Source: Arcobacter ellisii (GTDB taxonomy: Bacteria > Campylobacterota > Campylobacteria > Campylobacterales > Arcobacteraceae). From it: a stretch of DNA of 64,000 bases. The stretch lies in contig NZ_CP032097.1 in assembly GCF_003544915.1 (NCBI RefSeq), positions 1,984,001-2,048,000 of the forward strand, read 5' to 3'. Of this stretch, positions 49,221-58,679 are shown piece by piece. The notes beneath the pieces were generated by a model. It ran no database searches. It worked only from the letters and a program-made list of their open reading frames with translations, and was not told the origin of the DNA. Every line of letters begins with the position of its first letter. Position 1 is the first letter of the stretch. A program made the position numbers and the translations under genes.

Positions 49221-50414
49221 CTACACATCTATTTTTATACCTTTAATCTGAGTAGGATAATACACTATTTTTACTTTATTATCTATTACTTTATTATCTT
49301 TTAGATCACTATTCTTCTGATAAATATTTTCATGCAAAGATTCAAATTTAGTTATAATTTTTTTACCTAATGCTGTTAACCTTGAATTACTCTTGGCACA
49401 AGAAATTAAACCATATTCACTACAACAATTTAGTATTTTTTTGAATTGAATATCATTAATTTTTGAAAAATATAAAAATTTCTCTTTTATTTTGAATTTC
49501 TTTCTCAAAAATAAAAATAAAATAGTATCTATTAGTAAACCCATACCATTATTTCTTGAAATTTTTTTCATTATTAAAATTTCCCCTTGAAATTCCATAT
49601 CTTCTTCCATATACTTTAAAAGTCTTATATATTCATTCTTTAAATTAAAATATGCTGTTTTATAATTTAATTTAACTTTTTTATCAACAAAAAGTGGTGA
49701 TTTTTCTGATGCTTGTTTACACCATAAAATTGAAGGTGTATTATTAGGACAGTTGTTATAAAAAACAATATTACTACATATATTTCCATATCCAAATCTA
49801 GCATTTATGCATTGTTCCTTTTTTAAATATTTTGAAAAACTATTACATATAAAATCTTTATCAAAAGATGTTCCTTTAACTTCATATATGTAATCATTAA
49901 TAAAACTAAACTTACTCTTTATATATTTTTCAGCATCTAAATATAATACTATGGAAAGTATGCAAACCTTAATTTTTTTTAAAGAGGTTAATGATCTAAT
50001 TCTTTTTAAAATGACTTCATCAATTAAAGAAATATTATCAACCATTGTTCCGCCACTTCCTACAAACTCATCAACAAAAAAAATTATGCTATTTCTTTCT
50101 ATTTTTCTATCTAAGGACCAAAATAAATTGCCCTTTCTATTAAACTTTTTTTTTATATTGAATACAAATGCAGAATCACTTTTAGGTTCTACCTTTTTTA
50201 AATTTAAGGAGTTAATAGGAACTATATAAACATCTTTATATCCCTTTATTTCCTTTTCAATTCTTGAAACTAAATTATTAGTATAGAAATCATAATCAAC
50301 TTGATCGATAAAATTAATATCTTCAATAAGCTTACGAGCACTTTTTAAACTACTACTATCAAATTGTTTTAGCCAATCATCTAACTTTTTTTTATCTAAT
50401 AAATTAATATCCAA
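49221..50414 (-). CDS. Phosphoribosyltransferase-like protein with C-terminal winged helix (retron effector candidate)
   Basis: The 397-residue protein has a PRTase PRPP-loop-like motif VDEFVGSGGTM (114-124) after a Rossmann-like strand, and a C-terminal region near 315-375 like a winged helix (CSEYGLISCAKSNSRLTALGKK). PRTase-plus-winged-helix effectors are a recognised class of retron partner (type III, from memory). It lies directly upstream of the structured RNA and RT. The start is TTG at 50414 with GGGGA seven bases upstream. Confidence 0.72.
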   Translation of the reverse strand: MDINLLDKKKLDDWLKQFDSSSLKSARKLIEDINFIDQVDYDFYTNNLVSRIEKEIKGYKDVYIVPINSLNLKKVEPKSDSAFVFNIKKKFNRKGNLFWSLDRKIERNSIIFFVDEFVGSGGTMVDNISLIDEVILKRIRSLTSLKKIKVCILSIVLYLDAEKYIKSKFSFINDYIYEVKGTSFDKDFICNSFSKYLKKEQCINARFGYGNICSNIVFYNNCPNNTPSILWCKQASEKSPLFVDKKVKLNYKTAYFNLKNEYIRLLKYMEEDMEFQGEILIMKKISRNNGMGLLIDTILFLFLRKKFKIKEKFLYFSKINDIQFKKILNCCSEYGLISCAKSNSRLTALGKKIITKFESLHENIYQKNSDLKDNKVIDNKVKIVYYPTQIKGIKIDV

Positions 50415-50455
50415 GTTTTATCCCCATAAATCTTATATAAATAACTAAATCTATA

Positions 50456-51379
50456 TTAAATTCGCTGTAAATTTGTTGCATAAGTTAAAACATTTTTTTC
50501 TTTTTTCGTAACATCATATACATTACTTATAACAGCTGTACTTAATCCTACTACTGCACCTAGAGTCCCACCTGTTAATGCTCCACCAACAAATCCTACT
50601 AATGGTACAACAATATGCTTAGATTGATTCATCCAAAGCCTACTAATTTCATGATTTAGTTTTGCTAAATCTTCTTCAAAATCTCTTTTTGCACTACTCA
50701 ATAAGTCTTTTCTTTCTTCTAAAGTTTTACCATTTAAAACTGTTAGAGTAATTTTTTCTATTTTTCTTCTATATTCTTTAACAGTATCCTTATTTCTATC
50801 TCTAAACTCTCTAATTTTCTTTAAATCAACTATTCCACTAGGTAAAGGCATTGTAAAGTTTAAAATTTCATCTTTTATTACACTATCATTAAGTAAAGAA
50901 TCAAACTCTATATCATTTGTAAGAGGAGTAGCTTGTAGATTAGTTTTAGTACATAAATCTATTGCCAAGTTTTTCATAAAAATATTTGCTAATACACTAT
51001 CCATTTCATACCATGGATAAGTTAAATTTTTAATTACTCCTAAATTTAACAACTCACTGCTCAAATTACCAATCTTTTCTATATGTATCTTTGTAGTATT
51101 ATTTTTATTAATTTTACCTTCTTTAACAAAATACTTTGCAATATCTAAGAATGATTCTCTGAAGCTTTCAAGTTCAGTAGTATAATCTAGTGGCATAATA
51201 AATTCAAATAACTCTTTATCTTCTTTTAATTCCATCATTAAAGGACTTAAATCAGTTTCACAATGCTTAACTTGATAAGGAACAATAGAATACATTTTAT
51301 CCCAATATAATAATCTTTTCATTAACCAATCTGATTCTGGTATATTAATATATGGATAATATAAAGCATTTTCTCTCAT
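50456..51379 (-). CDS. DUF6236-like protein at the end of the ABC three-component operon
   Basis: 307 residues beginning ALYYPYINIPESDWLMKRLLYWDK, the opening typical of DUF6236 proteins. A C-terminal glycine-rich hydrophobic segment (about 268-290) may enter the membrane. Function unknown. Its ATG directly abuts the ATPase stop with no gap, showing translational coupling. It may be an accessory effector of the ATPase system; the retron effector gene follows after 41 bp. Confidence 0.65.
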   Translation of the reverse strand: MRENALYYPYINIPESDWLMKRLLYWDKMYSIVPYQVKHCETDLSPLMMELKEDKELFEFIMPLDYTTELESFRESFLDIAKYFVKEGKINKNNTTKIHIEKIGNLSSELLNLGVIKNLTYPWYEMDSVLANIFMKNLAIDLCTKTNLQATPLTNDIEFDSLLNDSVIKDEILNFTMPLPSGIVDLKKIREFRDRNKDTVKEYRRKIEKITLTVLNGKTLEERKDLLSSAKRDFEEDLAKLNHEISRLWMNQSKHIVVPLVGFVGGALTGGTLGAVVGLSTAVISNVYDVTKKEKNVLTYATNLQRI

Positions 51380-53416
51380 TTACTTTCCTTCTTTTATATC
51401 TTTTATTTCTACTATTGCTCTTTTACCTATTTCAATAATTTTAATATCTTCTTTAAAGCCTTTTAGTATCTCATCAAATTTATCTCTTTGATTATCTGCA
51501 ACATCTTCAAAAGATGCAAAAACTAAACTTTGACAATTCAATTTACTAAGTTTTTTAAATAATGCTGTTTGACTTGATTCTGTCATAGCATGTTGTGCAG
51601 GTTCATCAAATAAAAACAATCCTAAATGATTTCCATTTTTTACAGATGAAACCTCATATAAAGAAATTAAATATGCCCATAGTGATCTTACAAAATCACT
51701 TGCAGAAGAATTATATTTTATCGGTTGAGGAGCATCATCTCCAATTTTAACCATTGGAAAATATTTTGAAGGATCTTTTTTCGCAATCCATATTTGGTCT
51801 TCTCTTTTACTACCATAAATAAACTCTTTTAATAATAGTTTAAAATTATCCTCTAACATTTTCAATTTCTTATTATCCTCTAAAGACATTTCATAAGGTT
51901 CTTTAGTTTTTTCATTTGCATCCCATTTTTCAGCAATTTCTTTTAATTCAATATATAATTCAATTAACTCTTTGTTTATTGAATTTAATCTAGTAATCTT
52001 ATTTTCAATGTTTACAAGCTCTTTCATAGTAGCTAAAGAAGGTAGATTTTTATCACTTACAAAATCTTTTTCAAGATAACTAATAATCTCTTTATCTACT
52101 TCGTATTCTTCTTTTAATTGATTGTAATATTTTTCTTCATTATCTATTTCTTTTTCTAAAACACTAATATATGTTTTTAGAATTTCATCTTGTGACTTTA
52201 AGTAGTCTTTATTTTCTTGTAATCCCATAACTTGGATATGTTTATAAAGTGTAGGAGAAATTGGATTTTCACAAGTTGGACAAATTCCTTCAAAAGCTTT
52301 TATTGTATTATCTGCACCCTTTGTGTAATTTCTAATTTTCAATAGATCAGTTAATTCATCCATCTCATTTGATAACTTATTCTTTTCTTTTTTTAAACTA
52401 TCTAATTCATTTTTTTTGACTTTAATTACACCTTCAAAGTTTAATAAACTATCTAATGATTTTTTTAATTTAGTATTCAATTTTATAATTTTTGCTTCTA
52501 TATCACTCTTTGGAGTATCAATATTAGACTCAATTTTCTTTTTTTCTTCTTCTAATAATTTTTTATAGTTTTCTAAAGTAACACTTTCTTCATTAACTTT
52601 AAAATATATTGTATATTTACTTTGGGCTAATGATTCTAAACCTCTAACTTCATCAGGAAATCTATCAAAAACACCAGAAATTAAATTAACTTTATCTTTT
52701 ATAATATTAACTTTTTTATCCCAATTTAAACTAATTTCTTTCTTTTTATCTTCATATTTATTTTTTGCTTTTTCATATTCAAATGTACTCAAATTTAAAA
52801 TATATTCAACATTTCTTTTTTTTGCATCTTTAATACCAAAATATGGAATTGTTGCAAAAAAATCTGTCCATCCAGTTATCTGTTCAATAAAACAAGATGT
52901 AAAAATTGTCTGCAAATATAATTTACATTCCCCACCATCATTCTTTGGTACAATCGGTAAATTTAAACCTAAAAAACTCTCAAAATATGTAAAAAAACCC
53001 TTTTTATGTTGAGCAGAATTTGGGTCATGTAAGAAATAAGGTTCAATATTTTCACCATCTGTAACTTGAATAATTCTAGGTTCTATATCATAATGCTTAA
53101 CAAATCTTTTTAATAATATGCTTTTTCCTGATAAGTTCAATACTTCCAATGTTACAGAAGATGTTTTAATATCTAAATCTATACCTTTATTGTAGGGTAC
53201 TTGATTTTTTAATATTGAATCAATTGCAACAGTATTTTTACCACCTAATAGTTCTTCCATTCCTAATGCATAAAATATTGCAGATGCAATTGTACTTTTA
53301 CCAGAATGGTTATCACCCTTTATGATATTTAATCCTTCTATAGAAAATTCAATTTCTCTACCAAATTTTTTATCGGCTGTTTCAATTTCAATATTTAACT
53401 TTTTGATTCTTAACAT
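51380..53416 (-). CDS. SMC/Rad50-like ABC ATPase of an ABC three-component (ABC-3C) system
   Basis: 678 residues: Walker A GDNHSGKST (34-42), YALGMEELLGG after it, coiled coils with a zinc-hook-like CPTC at about 375, and a Walker B region FLFDEPAQHA near 597. The IIKGDNHSGKST ... MEELLGGKN pattern is that of ABC-3C ATPases. These are proposed biological-conflict proteins working with a small middle component and an effector. It lies one base after the middle component. Confidence 0.82.
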   Translation of the reverse strand: MLRIKKLNIEIETADKKFGREIEFSIEGLNIIKGDNHSGKSTIASAIFYALGMEELLGGKNTVAIDSILKNQVPYNKGIDLDIKTSSVTLEVLNLSGKSILLKRFVKHYDIEPRIIQVTDGENIEPYFLHDPNSAQHKKGFFTYFESFLGLNLPIVPKNDGGECKLYLQTIFTSCFIEQITGWTDFFATIPYFGIKDAKKRNVEYILNLSTFEYEKAKNKYEDKKKEISLNWDKKVNIIKDKVNLISGVFDRFPDEVRGLESLAQSKYTIYFKVNEESVTLENYKKLLEEEKKKIESNIDTPKSDIEAKIIKLNTKLKKSLDSLLNFEGVIKVKKNELDSLKKEKNKLSNEMDELTDLLKIRNYTKGADNTIKAFEGICPTCENPISPTLYKHIQVMGLQENKDYLKSQDEILKTYISVLEKEIDNEEKYYNQLKEEYEVDKEIISYLEKDFVSDKNLPSLATMKELVNIENKITRLNSINKELIELYIELKEIAEKWDANEKTKEPYEMSLEDNKKLKMLEDNFKLLLKEFIYGSKREDQIWIAKKDPSKYFPMVKIGDDAPQPIKYNSSASDFVRSLWAYLISLYEVSSVKNGNHLGLFLFDEPAQHAMTESSQTALFKKLSKLNCQSLVFASFEDVADNQRDKFDEILKGFKEDIKIIEIGKRAIVEIKDIKEGK

Positions 53417-53417
53417 T

Positions 53418-53864
53418 TTAACTCCACAAACTTTTTAACTTATCTACATTTTTATCAGTTAATTTTTTCCCAATATTTTTTAAAAACTCTTGTTCTACAT
53501 TAAAAATATCTAACTTAATTATATTCTTTACGAATTTTGAACCAACATCAGTGAGTAAATATTTTTTTCCATCAAAACTACATAACTTATCATTTATCAT
53601 AAAAGTCAAGACAGAATTATTTTTAATATCGATAGTCCATAATCCTATTGATTCTTCACAATCATTACTAATACTATTTAATAAATTTGCTTGTCTAGAT
53701 TTATCTTTAAAACACCATAATAAAAGATGTATTTTTAATAGTGAAATTTTTTTGTCAGAACCTGCTCCAGTATAATTCATAATTAGCAAAATCATTACTT
53801 CTATGTATATTATTCTTGAATTTGTTTCTATGTCAATAGGTTTTTTTGTTACTTCAAATCTCAT
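53418..53864 (-). CDS. Probable ABC-3C middle component
   Basis: A 148-residue mostly helical protein between protease and ATPase, starting RFEVTKKPIDIETNSRIIYIEV. Its size, position and the LLKIHLLLWCFKD helix followed by a winged-helix-like half fit the ABC-3C middle components. It overlaps the protease stop by one base (TAATG) and precedes the ATPase by one base. Assigned by context and general pattern, not by catalytic residues. Confidence 0.7.
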   Translation of the reverse strand: MRFEVTKKPIDIETNSRIIYIEVMILLIMNYTGAGSDKKISLLKIHLLLWCFKDKSRQANLLNSISNDCEESIGLWTIDIKNNSVLTFMINDKLCSFDGKKYLLTDVGSKFVKNIIKLDIFNVEQEFLKNIGKKLTDKNVDKLKSLWS

Positions 53865-54991
53865 TATATGTCCTCAACAACAAAATTAATATTGCAATCT
53901 AATAACCATTTTGACATAACATATCCTGATAATTTATCTAATAAGCTATTTGTTATAAACTCAAATTCATTATTTATAGATTCTTTTATGTAAGATAAAA
54001 GTTCAATAATTCTTGTTTGACCTATATATTTTGTTTCTATTGAATCACTATAATTTGACTCTATATATTCCAACATATTTTCTAAAAGATGTAACCAACT
54101 ATCTTTAAATTTAGTATGAATAACTGTAAGTTCATCAATAACTATTTCACCATTTAAGTATTGCTCAATACGAAGTTTATTTTTTTTAAATACATCAATT
54201 TGAGGAAAAATTGTTTCATGTTTTCTATTTAAATGATTAAAATTTATATTTTCTTTTTCTTTAAAATTATTCAATTCATCTTGTGTGATTTTAATTTTAT
54301 CTTTTTTCATTTGTTCTGTAATATCTTCAATGGTTTTAAATTCATCAAATTCAATATTAAATAAGTTAGATTTATATAAATCAATTAGAGTATTTGCTTT
54401 AGCACCATTAAAAACACCCGATGAATTTAAAAGTTCATTTATACATCCAACAATATATAACTTATTATATTGTTCGAAAAAAACACCACTTCCAGACAAG
54501 CCATTAATATTATCTATTGCGTCATCTGCTGAACTATCATCATTCATATTATTTATCTTTAAAGTAATTGATGTAGTAGTTCTTTGATCACAAGTTACAT
54601 CATTAAATGGATGAGAATTATTTCCACCATTAATTGCTTCAGGGAAACCTCTTAAATAATATTTTTTATCATAATGTGCTTTATCTAAAACTACTAATTT
54701 AGGTAATTCAAAATTTAGATTATCAATTTTTAATAAAGCTAATGTATTTAAGCTTTCAATATTTAATATAGAAATATTAGTTCCAGTGAAATCTTCAACA
54801 ATTAAATTTTCTATTTTTGTTTTGTAATCTGCATTCTTACCAAAAATCGTATGATGTACTGTAATTACATAAAATTCATTATTACTTTGTAAAATTACAC
54901 CTGTTCCAACCTCACTTGAATTATCAATTTTTAATGTAATTTTAACAGTAAGCATTTCAACTTTATCAATAACATGTTTATTATTAGGCAT
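53864..54991 (-). CDS. Trypsin-like serine protease with ABC-3C C-terminal domain
   Basis: Residues of about 15-205 form an S1-like protease with His in ITVHHTIF, Asp in LALLKID and the nucleophile in GLSGSGVF. The C-terminal 140 residues are helical and probably dock on the ABC-3C complex. This would be the effector, activated on infection. It starts just inside the metallo-beta-lactamase stop region (spacing two bases). Confidence 0.8.
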   Translation of the reverse strand: MPNNKHVIDKVEMLTVKITLKIDNSSEVGTGVILQSNNEFYVITVHHTIFGKNADYKTKIENLIVEDFTGTNISILNIESLNTLALLKIDNLNFELPKLVVLDKAHYDKKYYLRGFPEAINGGNNSHPFNDVTCDQRTTTSITLKINNMNDDSSADDAIDNINGLSGSGVFFEQYNKLYIVGCINELLNSSGVFNGAKANTLIDLYKSNLFNIEFDEFKTIEDITEQMKKDKIKITQDELNNFKEKENINFNHLNRKHETIFPQIDVFKKNKLRIEQYLNGEIVIDELTVIHTKFKDSWLHLLENMLEYIESNYSDSIETKYIGQTRIIELLSYIKESINNEFEFITNSLLDKLSGYVMSKWLLDCNINFVVEDI

Positions 54992-54993
54992 AT

Positions 54994-56010
54994 TTATTCC
55001 TCTAGCTCAAAAATATTTTTATCAAATACACATTCACAGTTATATTTTTCTTCTTCCTCTTTTGTTAATAATCTTACTTTCTTTGATTCATATTGCTCTC
55101 TTGGATAGTTAAAATATAAATATATCTTTTGATTTACATCTCTTCCTTTATTGCATAATATTCGAGCAATTGTTTGTATGTGTGGGTTTTGATCTGTTCC
55201 ATTTGTTGAAAATATAAAATGATTACAGTTAACCAATTCCAAAAACTCTATACTTGTATTATATTTACTTCCATGATGTGATAATTTAATATAATCTATT
55301 TTAAATTTTTTATTTGAAGAATAACCATTATTTTTTAATGTATTTACAATAACACTATTTTTTGCATCTCCTAAAAATAAAATACAAATATCTTTATATT
55401 TAACTTCAAAAGCTAAGCTACTCCAATTTGCAATATCATTTTTATAGTTTACTTCTTCAAATTTATCATTTGCTATTTCATCTAAATTTCTATTGTCAAT
55501 TTTTTTAGAGGATGTCATTAGTGTACTTTTTTGTTCTTTTTCAATTTCTGACCAATTTTTTTCTAACTGAATTAAAGATTCTATACTAGGAGATAAAAAT
55601 TCAACTGTAAAATCATTATCTATCCGTTTAGAACCAATAATTACTGGTACATCATTTACTTTTATATTTTGTTTTTTTAAGTGTTCTACTAAGTTTATTC
55701 CATCTGAAATAGAAATTAAATTCGAATTATTCTTTTTAATTAAATTTGCTGAATTAAAAATGACTTCTTTTAGTTTTATAGAATTTTTACTACTAAGAAG
55801 TTTATTAATTCCTCCTATATGATCTCTATCTATATGGGTTACAATTATTAAGTCTAATTGGTTTAAACCCGCTATTATATGTTTGATTTCTTTTGTATAA
55901 ATTTCACCTACACCACCATCTATTAAAATATATTTTTCACTATTGCCACTTTTATATCTTATTAAAATTGAATCTCCACTACCTGCTTTCAAAATATTTA
56001 CTTGAAACAT
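54994..56010 (-). CDS. ComEC-like metallo-beta-lactamase-fold hydrolase
   Basis: 338 residues with the metal site THIDRDHIGG (HxDxDH), the early GSGDSILIR and LIDGG segments, FLGDA, and the ComEC-type SHHGS. It is the first gene of the ABC-3C operon. Stand-alone ComEC-like MBL proteins are often found with proteases and ATPases in defence loci, where they may cut nucleic acid. It is not an intact ComEC: no membrane domain is present. Start ATG with GGAAT upstream. Confidence 0.83.
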   Translation of the reverse strand: MFQVNILKAGSGDSILIRYKSGNSEKYILIDGGVGEIYTKEIKHIIAGLNQLDLIIVTHIDRDHIGGINKLLSSKNSIKLKEVIFNSANLIKKNNSNLISISDGINLVEHLKKQNIKVNDVPVIIGSKRIDNDFTVEFLSPSIESLIQLEKNWSEIEKEQKSTLMTSSKKIDNRNLDEIANDKFEEVNYKNDIANWSSLAFEVKYKDICILFLGDAKNSVIVNTLKNNGYSSNKKFKIDYIKLSHHGSKYNTSIEFLELVNCNHFIFSTNGTDQNPHIQTIARILCNKGRDVNQKIYLYFNYPREQYESKKVRLLTKEEEEKYNCECVFDKNIFELEE

Positions 56011-56107
56011 TATTTATTCCTGCTCTTAATAAATTTCTTTAACTCTTATTTGTTATTTTAGAGTTGTTTCATTAATAAAATATACCTTATAGTTATTTTA
56101 AGAAAAC

Positions 56108-56171
56108 ATTATACCTATCAAATGCCTCTTTTGTGACTCTTTTTTTATTTTTTATAAAAATTATTGATTTA
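56108..56171. repeat. Direct repeat, copy 1, flanking the WYL cassette
   Basis: Shares with 60495-60559 the sequence ATTATAC-n-TATCAAATGCCTC and the following TTTTGTGACTC, T-rich run and TATTGATTT. It covers the last codons of the WYL gene (Asn-Gln-stop). Confidence 0.8.
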
Positions 56172-57042
56172 TATATTCACTCAGCATATTATTTAACTTT
56201 GTTTGCAAGTATTGAGGTGAAACAATTTTAATATGTGGTAACCAATATTTCACAACTCTTAATATCTCATCATCATAAGAAACTATAGTAGAAATTATAA
56301 AATACTCGTCATTTTGTTTAAGTAGTTTTTTATTTGGCAAAATTTCTTTTCTTAAAAAATACTCTTTTGCACTATTATCAATTTTTAGTGTTACTTCAAT
56401 ATTTTCATTTGAAAACCAGTTAGTATCATTTCTTTCAATTTGTTCTAAAAACTCTTTTTTAGAAGTAAATTTTTTTGATTCATCTTCCCAATTAAACTTT
56501 TCTATTTTTGAAAATGTGAAGTTTTTTAGTTTATTGTTTTCATCAGCCAATAGATACCAGATACTATTATTGTTGATTAGCTTATATGGATTTACAACTC
56601 TAGGTTTATTTGAATATATGAAATTTACTGGACTATTTTTTATAATAGCAGCACTTAGTTGTTCAAAGCAATCTTTTTTAGAAGTAATATTTTCAAAGCC
56701 TTGATTTTTGATAAGATAGGCTTTATTTAGCTTTACATTTAAAATATCTGAAATAAAATCATTACTAAGTTCTGGGTAAAGCTCTTTTATACCACTTAAT
56801 GTGGCGAAGTTTTTAATATCTTGAAAGCTAAGTTTACCCAAAGCATAACTTTTCATACTGTAGTAATCACCTTTTTTATCAATAGGAATATAAAAAAGTC
56901 TTTCTTTTATATCCCTTTGAATTGTTCTGATATTTACATTGAACTCTTCGGCTAATTCTTTAGCTGTAAAACTTTCACCACTATTTAGTTTTGTTAAAAT
57001 AAGTGAAAGTCTAAGAGCTAGGGTATCATGTGATTTTTTCAT
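56161..57042 (-). CDS. WYL-domain transcriptional regulator
   Basis: 293 residues: an N-terminal DeoR/HTH_11-type helix-turn-helix (ESFTAKELAEEFNVNIRTIQRDI, quoted in part, about 19-42), a WYL domain (about 135-205) and a C-terminal WCX region with RVVKYWLPHIKI. It lies at the downstream end of the cassette on the same strand as the two unknown genes and could be cotranscribed with them, 27 bp apart. Its last codons lie in the direct repeat. Confidence 0.9.
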   Translation of the reverse strand: MKKSHDTLALRLSLILTKLNSGESFTAKELAEEFNVNIRTIQRDIKERLFYIPIDKKGDYYSMKSYALGKLSFQDIKNFATLSGIKELYPELSNDFISDILNVKLNKAYLIKNQGFENITSKKDCFEQLSAAIIKNSPVNFIYSNKPRVVNPYKLINNNSIWYLLADENNKLKNFTFSKIEKFNWEDESKKFTSKKEFLEQIERNDTNWFSNENIEVTLKIDNSAKEYFLRKEILPNKKLLKQNDEYFIISTIVSYDDEILRVVKYWLPHIKIVSPQYLQTKLNNMLSEYINQ

Positions 57043-57069
57043 TTACTATATAAGTATTCCCATAATTGT

Positions 57070-58671
57070 TTAAGCTTTGAATATTTTTAATTCATTTAGT
57101 TCTAATGTTCTATTAATTTCATCCATATCTTCTTTAACAGATTCAACCAAATTTTTAAACAATTCTTCATCATCTCTTTTTTTATCAATATAATAAACTG
57201 TCATAGTTACAGAAAGACCAGTTAATGTACCAATAAAAACAGTTGATAAAGTACTTGAATATGGTAATAAAATAGGAACAGTAGAAATTAATTTCTCAAC
57301 TGATTCCTCTGCTAAAACACCTAAACTGATTAGAACACCTGTAGCTAAAAGTTTTTTAGCTTCATGCATTGCATCTTCATAAGTCATGTTTTCTGGTGGG
57401 AAAACTAGCATTTTTACAGCACGAAATAGAGAAAAAATACCTTCTCTTATAATTCTTGCAACTTTTTTGCTCGTCGTTACAAACATATTAATAGCAACTG
57501 TAACTAAATTAGAAATAAATCCTGATATAAATCCATCTTTAAATGCAATAGCTGCTTCTTTCCATTTTTCTTTTATCTTATTTCCAATTCTTATTAATCT
57601 TTCTTTTAATATTGTAAAAAATTTTTCATCCTCAAAACCATTTGAGAATCCATTTTTATAAATATCAATAATTTCATCAAATAAAGCAGTAAAAAATTCA
57701 GTAATAACTAAACCTAATGCTTGTTGAATTCCCATTTTAAAACCTTCACTAGCTCCAGTAATTGCAGCATTTTTGACAAATTTTTCACTTGTATAATAAG
57801 CTGTATTAATTTCCTTATCTATTTCTTTTCTAGCTTTTTCATCAGATTCCATAGCTTTTTTATCATCAATTTTTGATAATTCTTCAAGTTTTCTCAATTC
57901 ATTTTGTTCTTGTATATTTAGTGAATCTTTTTGTTTTAATTCATCAATTTTTTCAAGCCTTTCATTCTTTTTATTAAGAAAAGTTTCCATATCATCAGCT
58001 TTTTTTGAGCGATTATTTGTAGCTGTTGTTGGTTTAAGATTTGTCTCTGTATTTGCTAAGGTACTTCCATCAATTTCTGCTAATACTCTTCCTGCATCAT
58101 CATGTATTTCTTTAGCAGATTTTATATGATCTAAATCATGACTTTGATTTGGATCTAGCTTACTTCCCGTCATATAATCAGTAGCATTACCATCTTTTCT
58201 ATCTTGTGAATATTTTCTATTGATATTTATAAAATCTGTATCTTTATGATATTCATCACTATTATAATCCCCTCTATTAGCATATTTGTTTTGTTCTTCT
58301 TCTGTAGAATAAATACCATTTCTTGCGTTATTGATAGTATCTACATTTCCACCTACTTTATCATAGACAGCAATAATTTTTCCAAGACCAAAAGGAGTTA
58401 CAATAGATTTTATTACTTCATTTTTACAATCTATAATCAGTTTATTAAATTTTTCCTCATGAAACTTTTTTTGAAAGTCTTCTAAAAATTCTTTTACTTC
58501 AGTTGAAGAAATACTAAAATCAGTATTATAAGTTTCTTCTAATCTATTCAAAGTTTTTTTTACTAAAGTATGTTCAACAATATTTTCATTTCTCACTTCT
58601 GATGACAAAATCAGATTCTTTGATTCTTTAAGTATCTGTTTTCTTTTATTAAATCGGTCAACCCTTTCCAT
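57070..58671 (-). CDS. Unknown membrane protein with a possible HNH-like segment
   Basis: Not recognised. The 533 residues comprise a helical N-terminus, a polar middle with SHDLDHIKSAKEIH and later NLKPTTATNNRSKK (about 160-225), a pattern reminiscent of HNH nucleases, a charged coiled coil (about 225-290), and a C-terminal half with hydrophobic segments (about 310-330, 385-405, 450-500) that probably cross the membrane. It is coupled to the next upstream gene by a nine-base gap. A membrane-linked effector is possible but unproven. Confidence 0.55.
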   Translation of the reverse strand: MERVDRFNKRKQILKESKNLILSSEVRNENIVEHTLVKKTLNRLEETYNTDFSISSTEVKEFLEDFQKKFHEEKFNKLIIDCKNEVIKSIVTPFGLGKIIAVYDKVGGNVDTINNARNGIYSTEEEQNKYANRGDYNSDEYHKDTDFININRKYSQDRKDGNATDYMTGSKLDPNQSHDLDHIKSAKEIHDDAGRVLAEIDGSTLANTETNLKPTTATNNRSKKADDMETFLNKKNERLEKIDELKQKDSLNIQEQNELRKLEELSKIDDKKAMESDEKARKEIDKEINTAYYTSEKFVKNAAITGASEGFKMGIQQALGLVITEFFTALFDEIIDIYKNGFSNGFEDEKFFTILKERLIRIGNKIKEKWKEAAIAFKDGFISGFISNLVTVAINMFVTTSKKVARIIREGIFSLFRAVKMLVFPPENMTYEDAMHEAKKLLATGVLISLGVLAEESVEKLISTVPILLPYSSTLSTVFIGTLTGLSVTMTVYYIDKKRDDEELFKNLVESVKEDMDEINRTLELNELKIFKA

Positions 58672-58679
58672 AAGAAATC

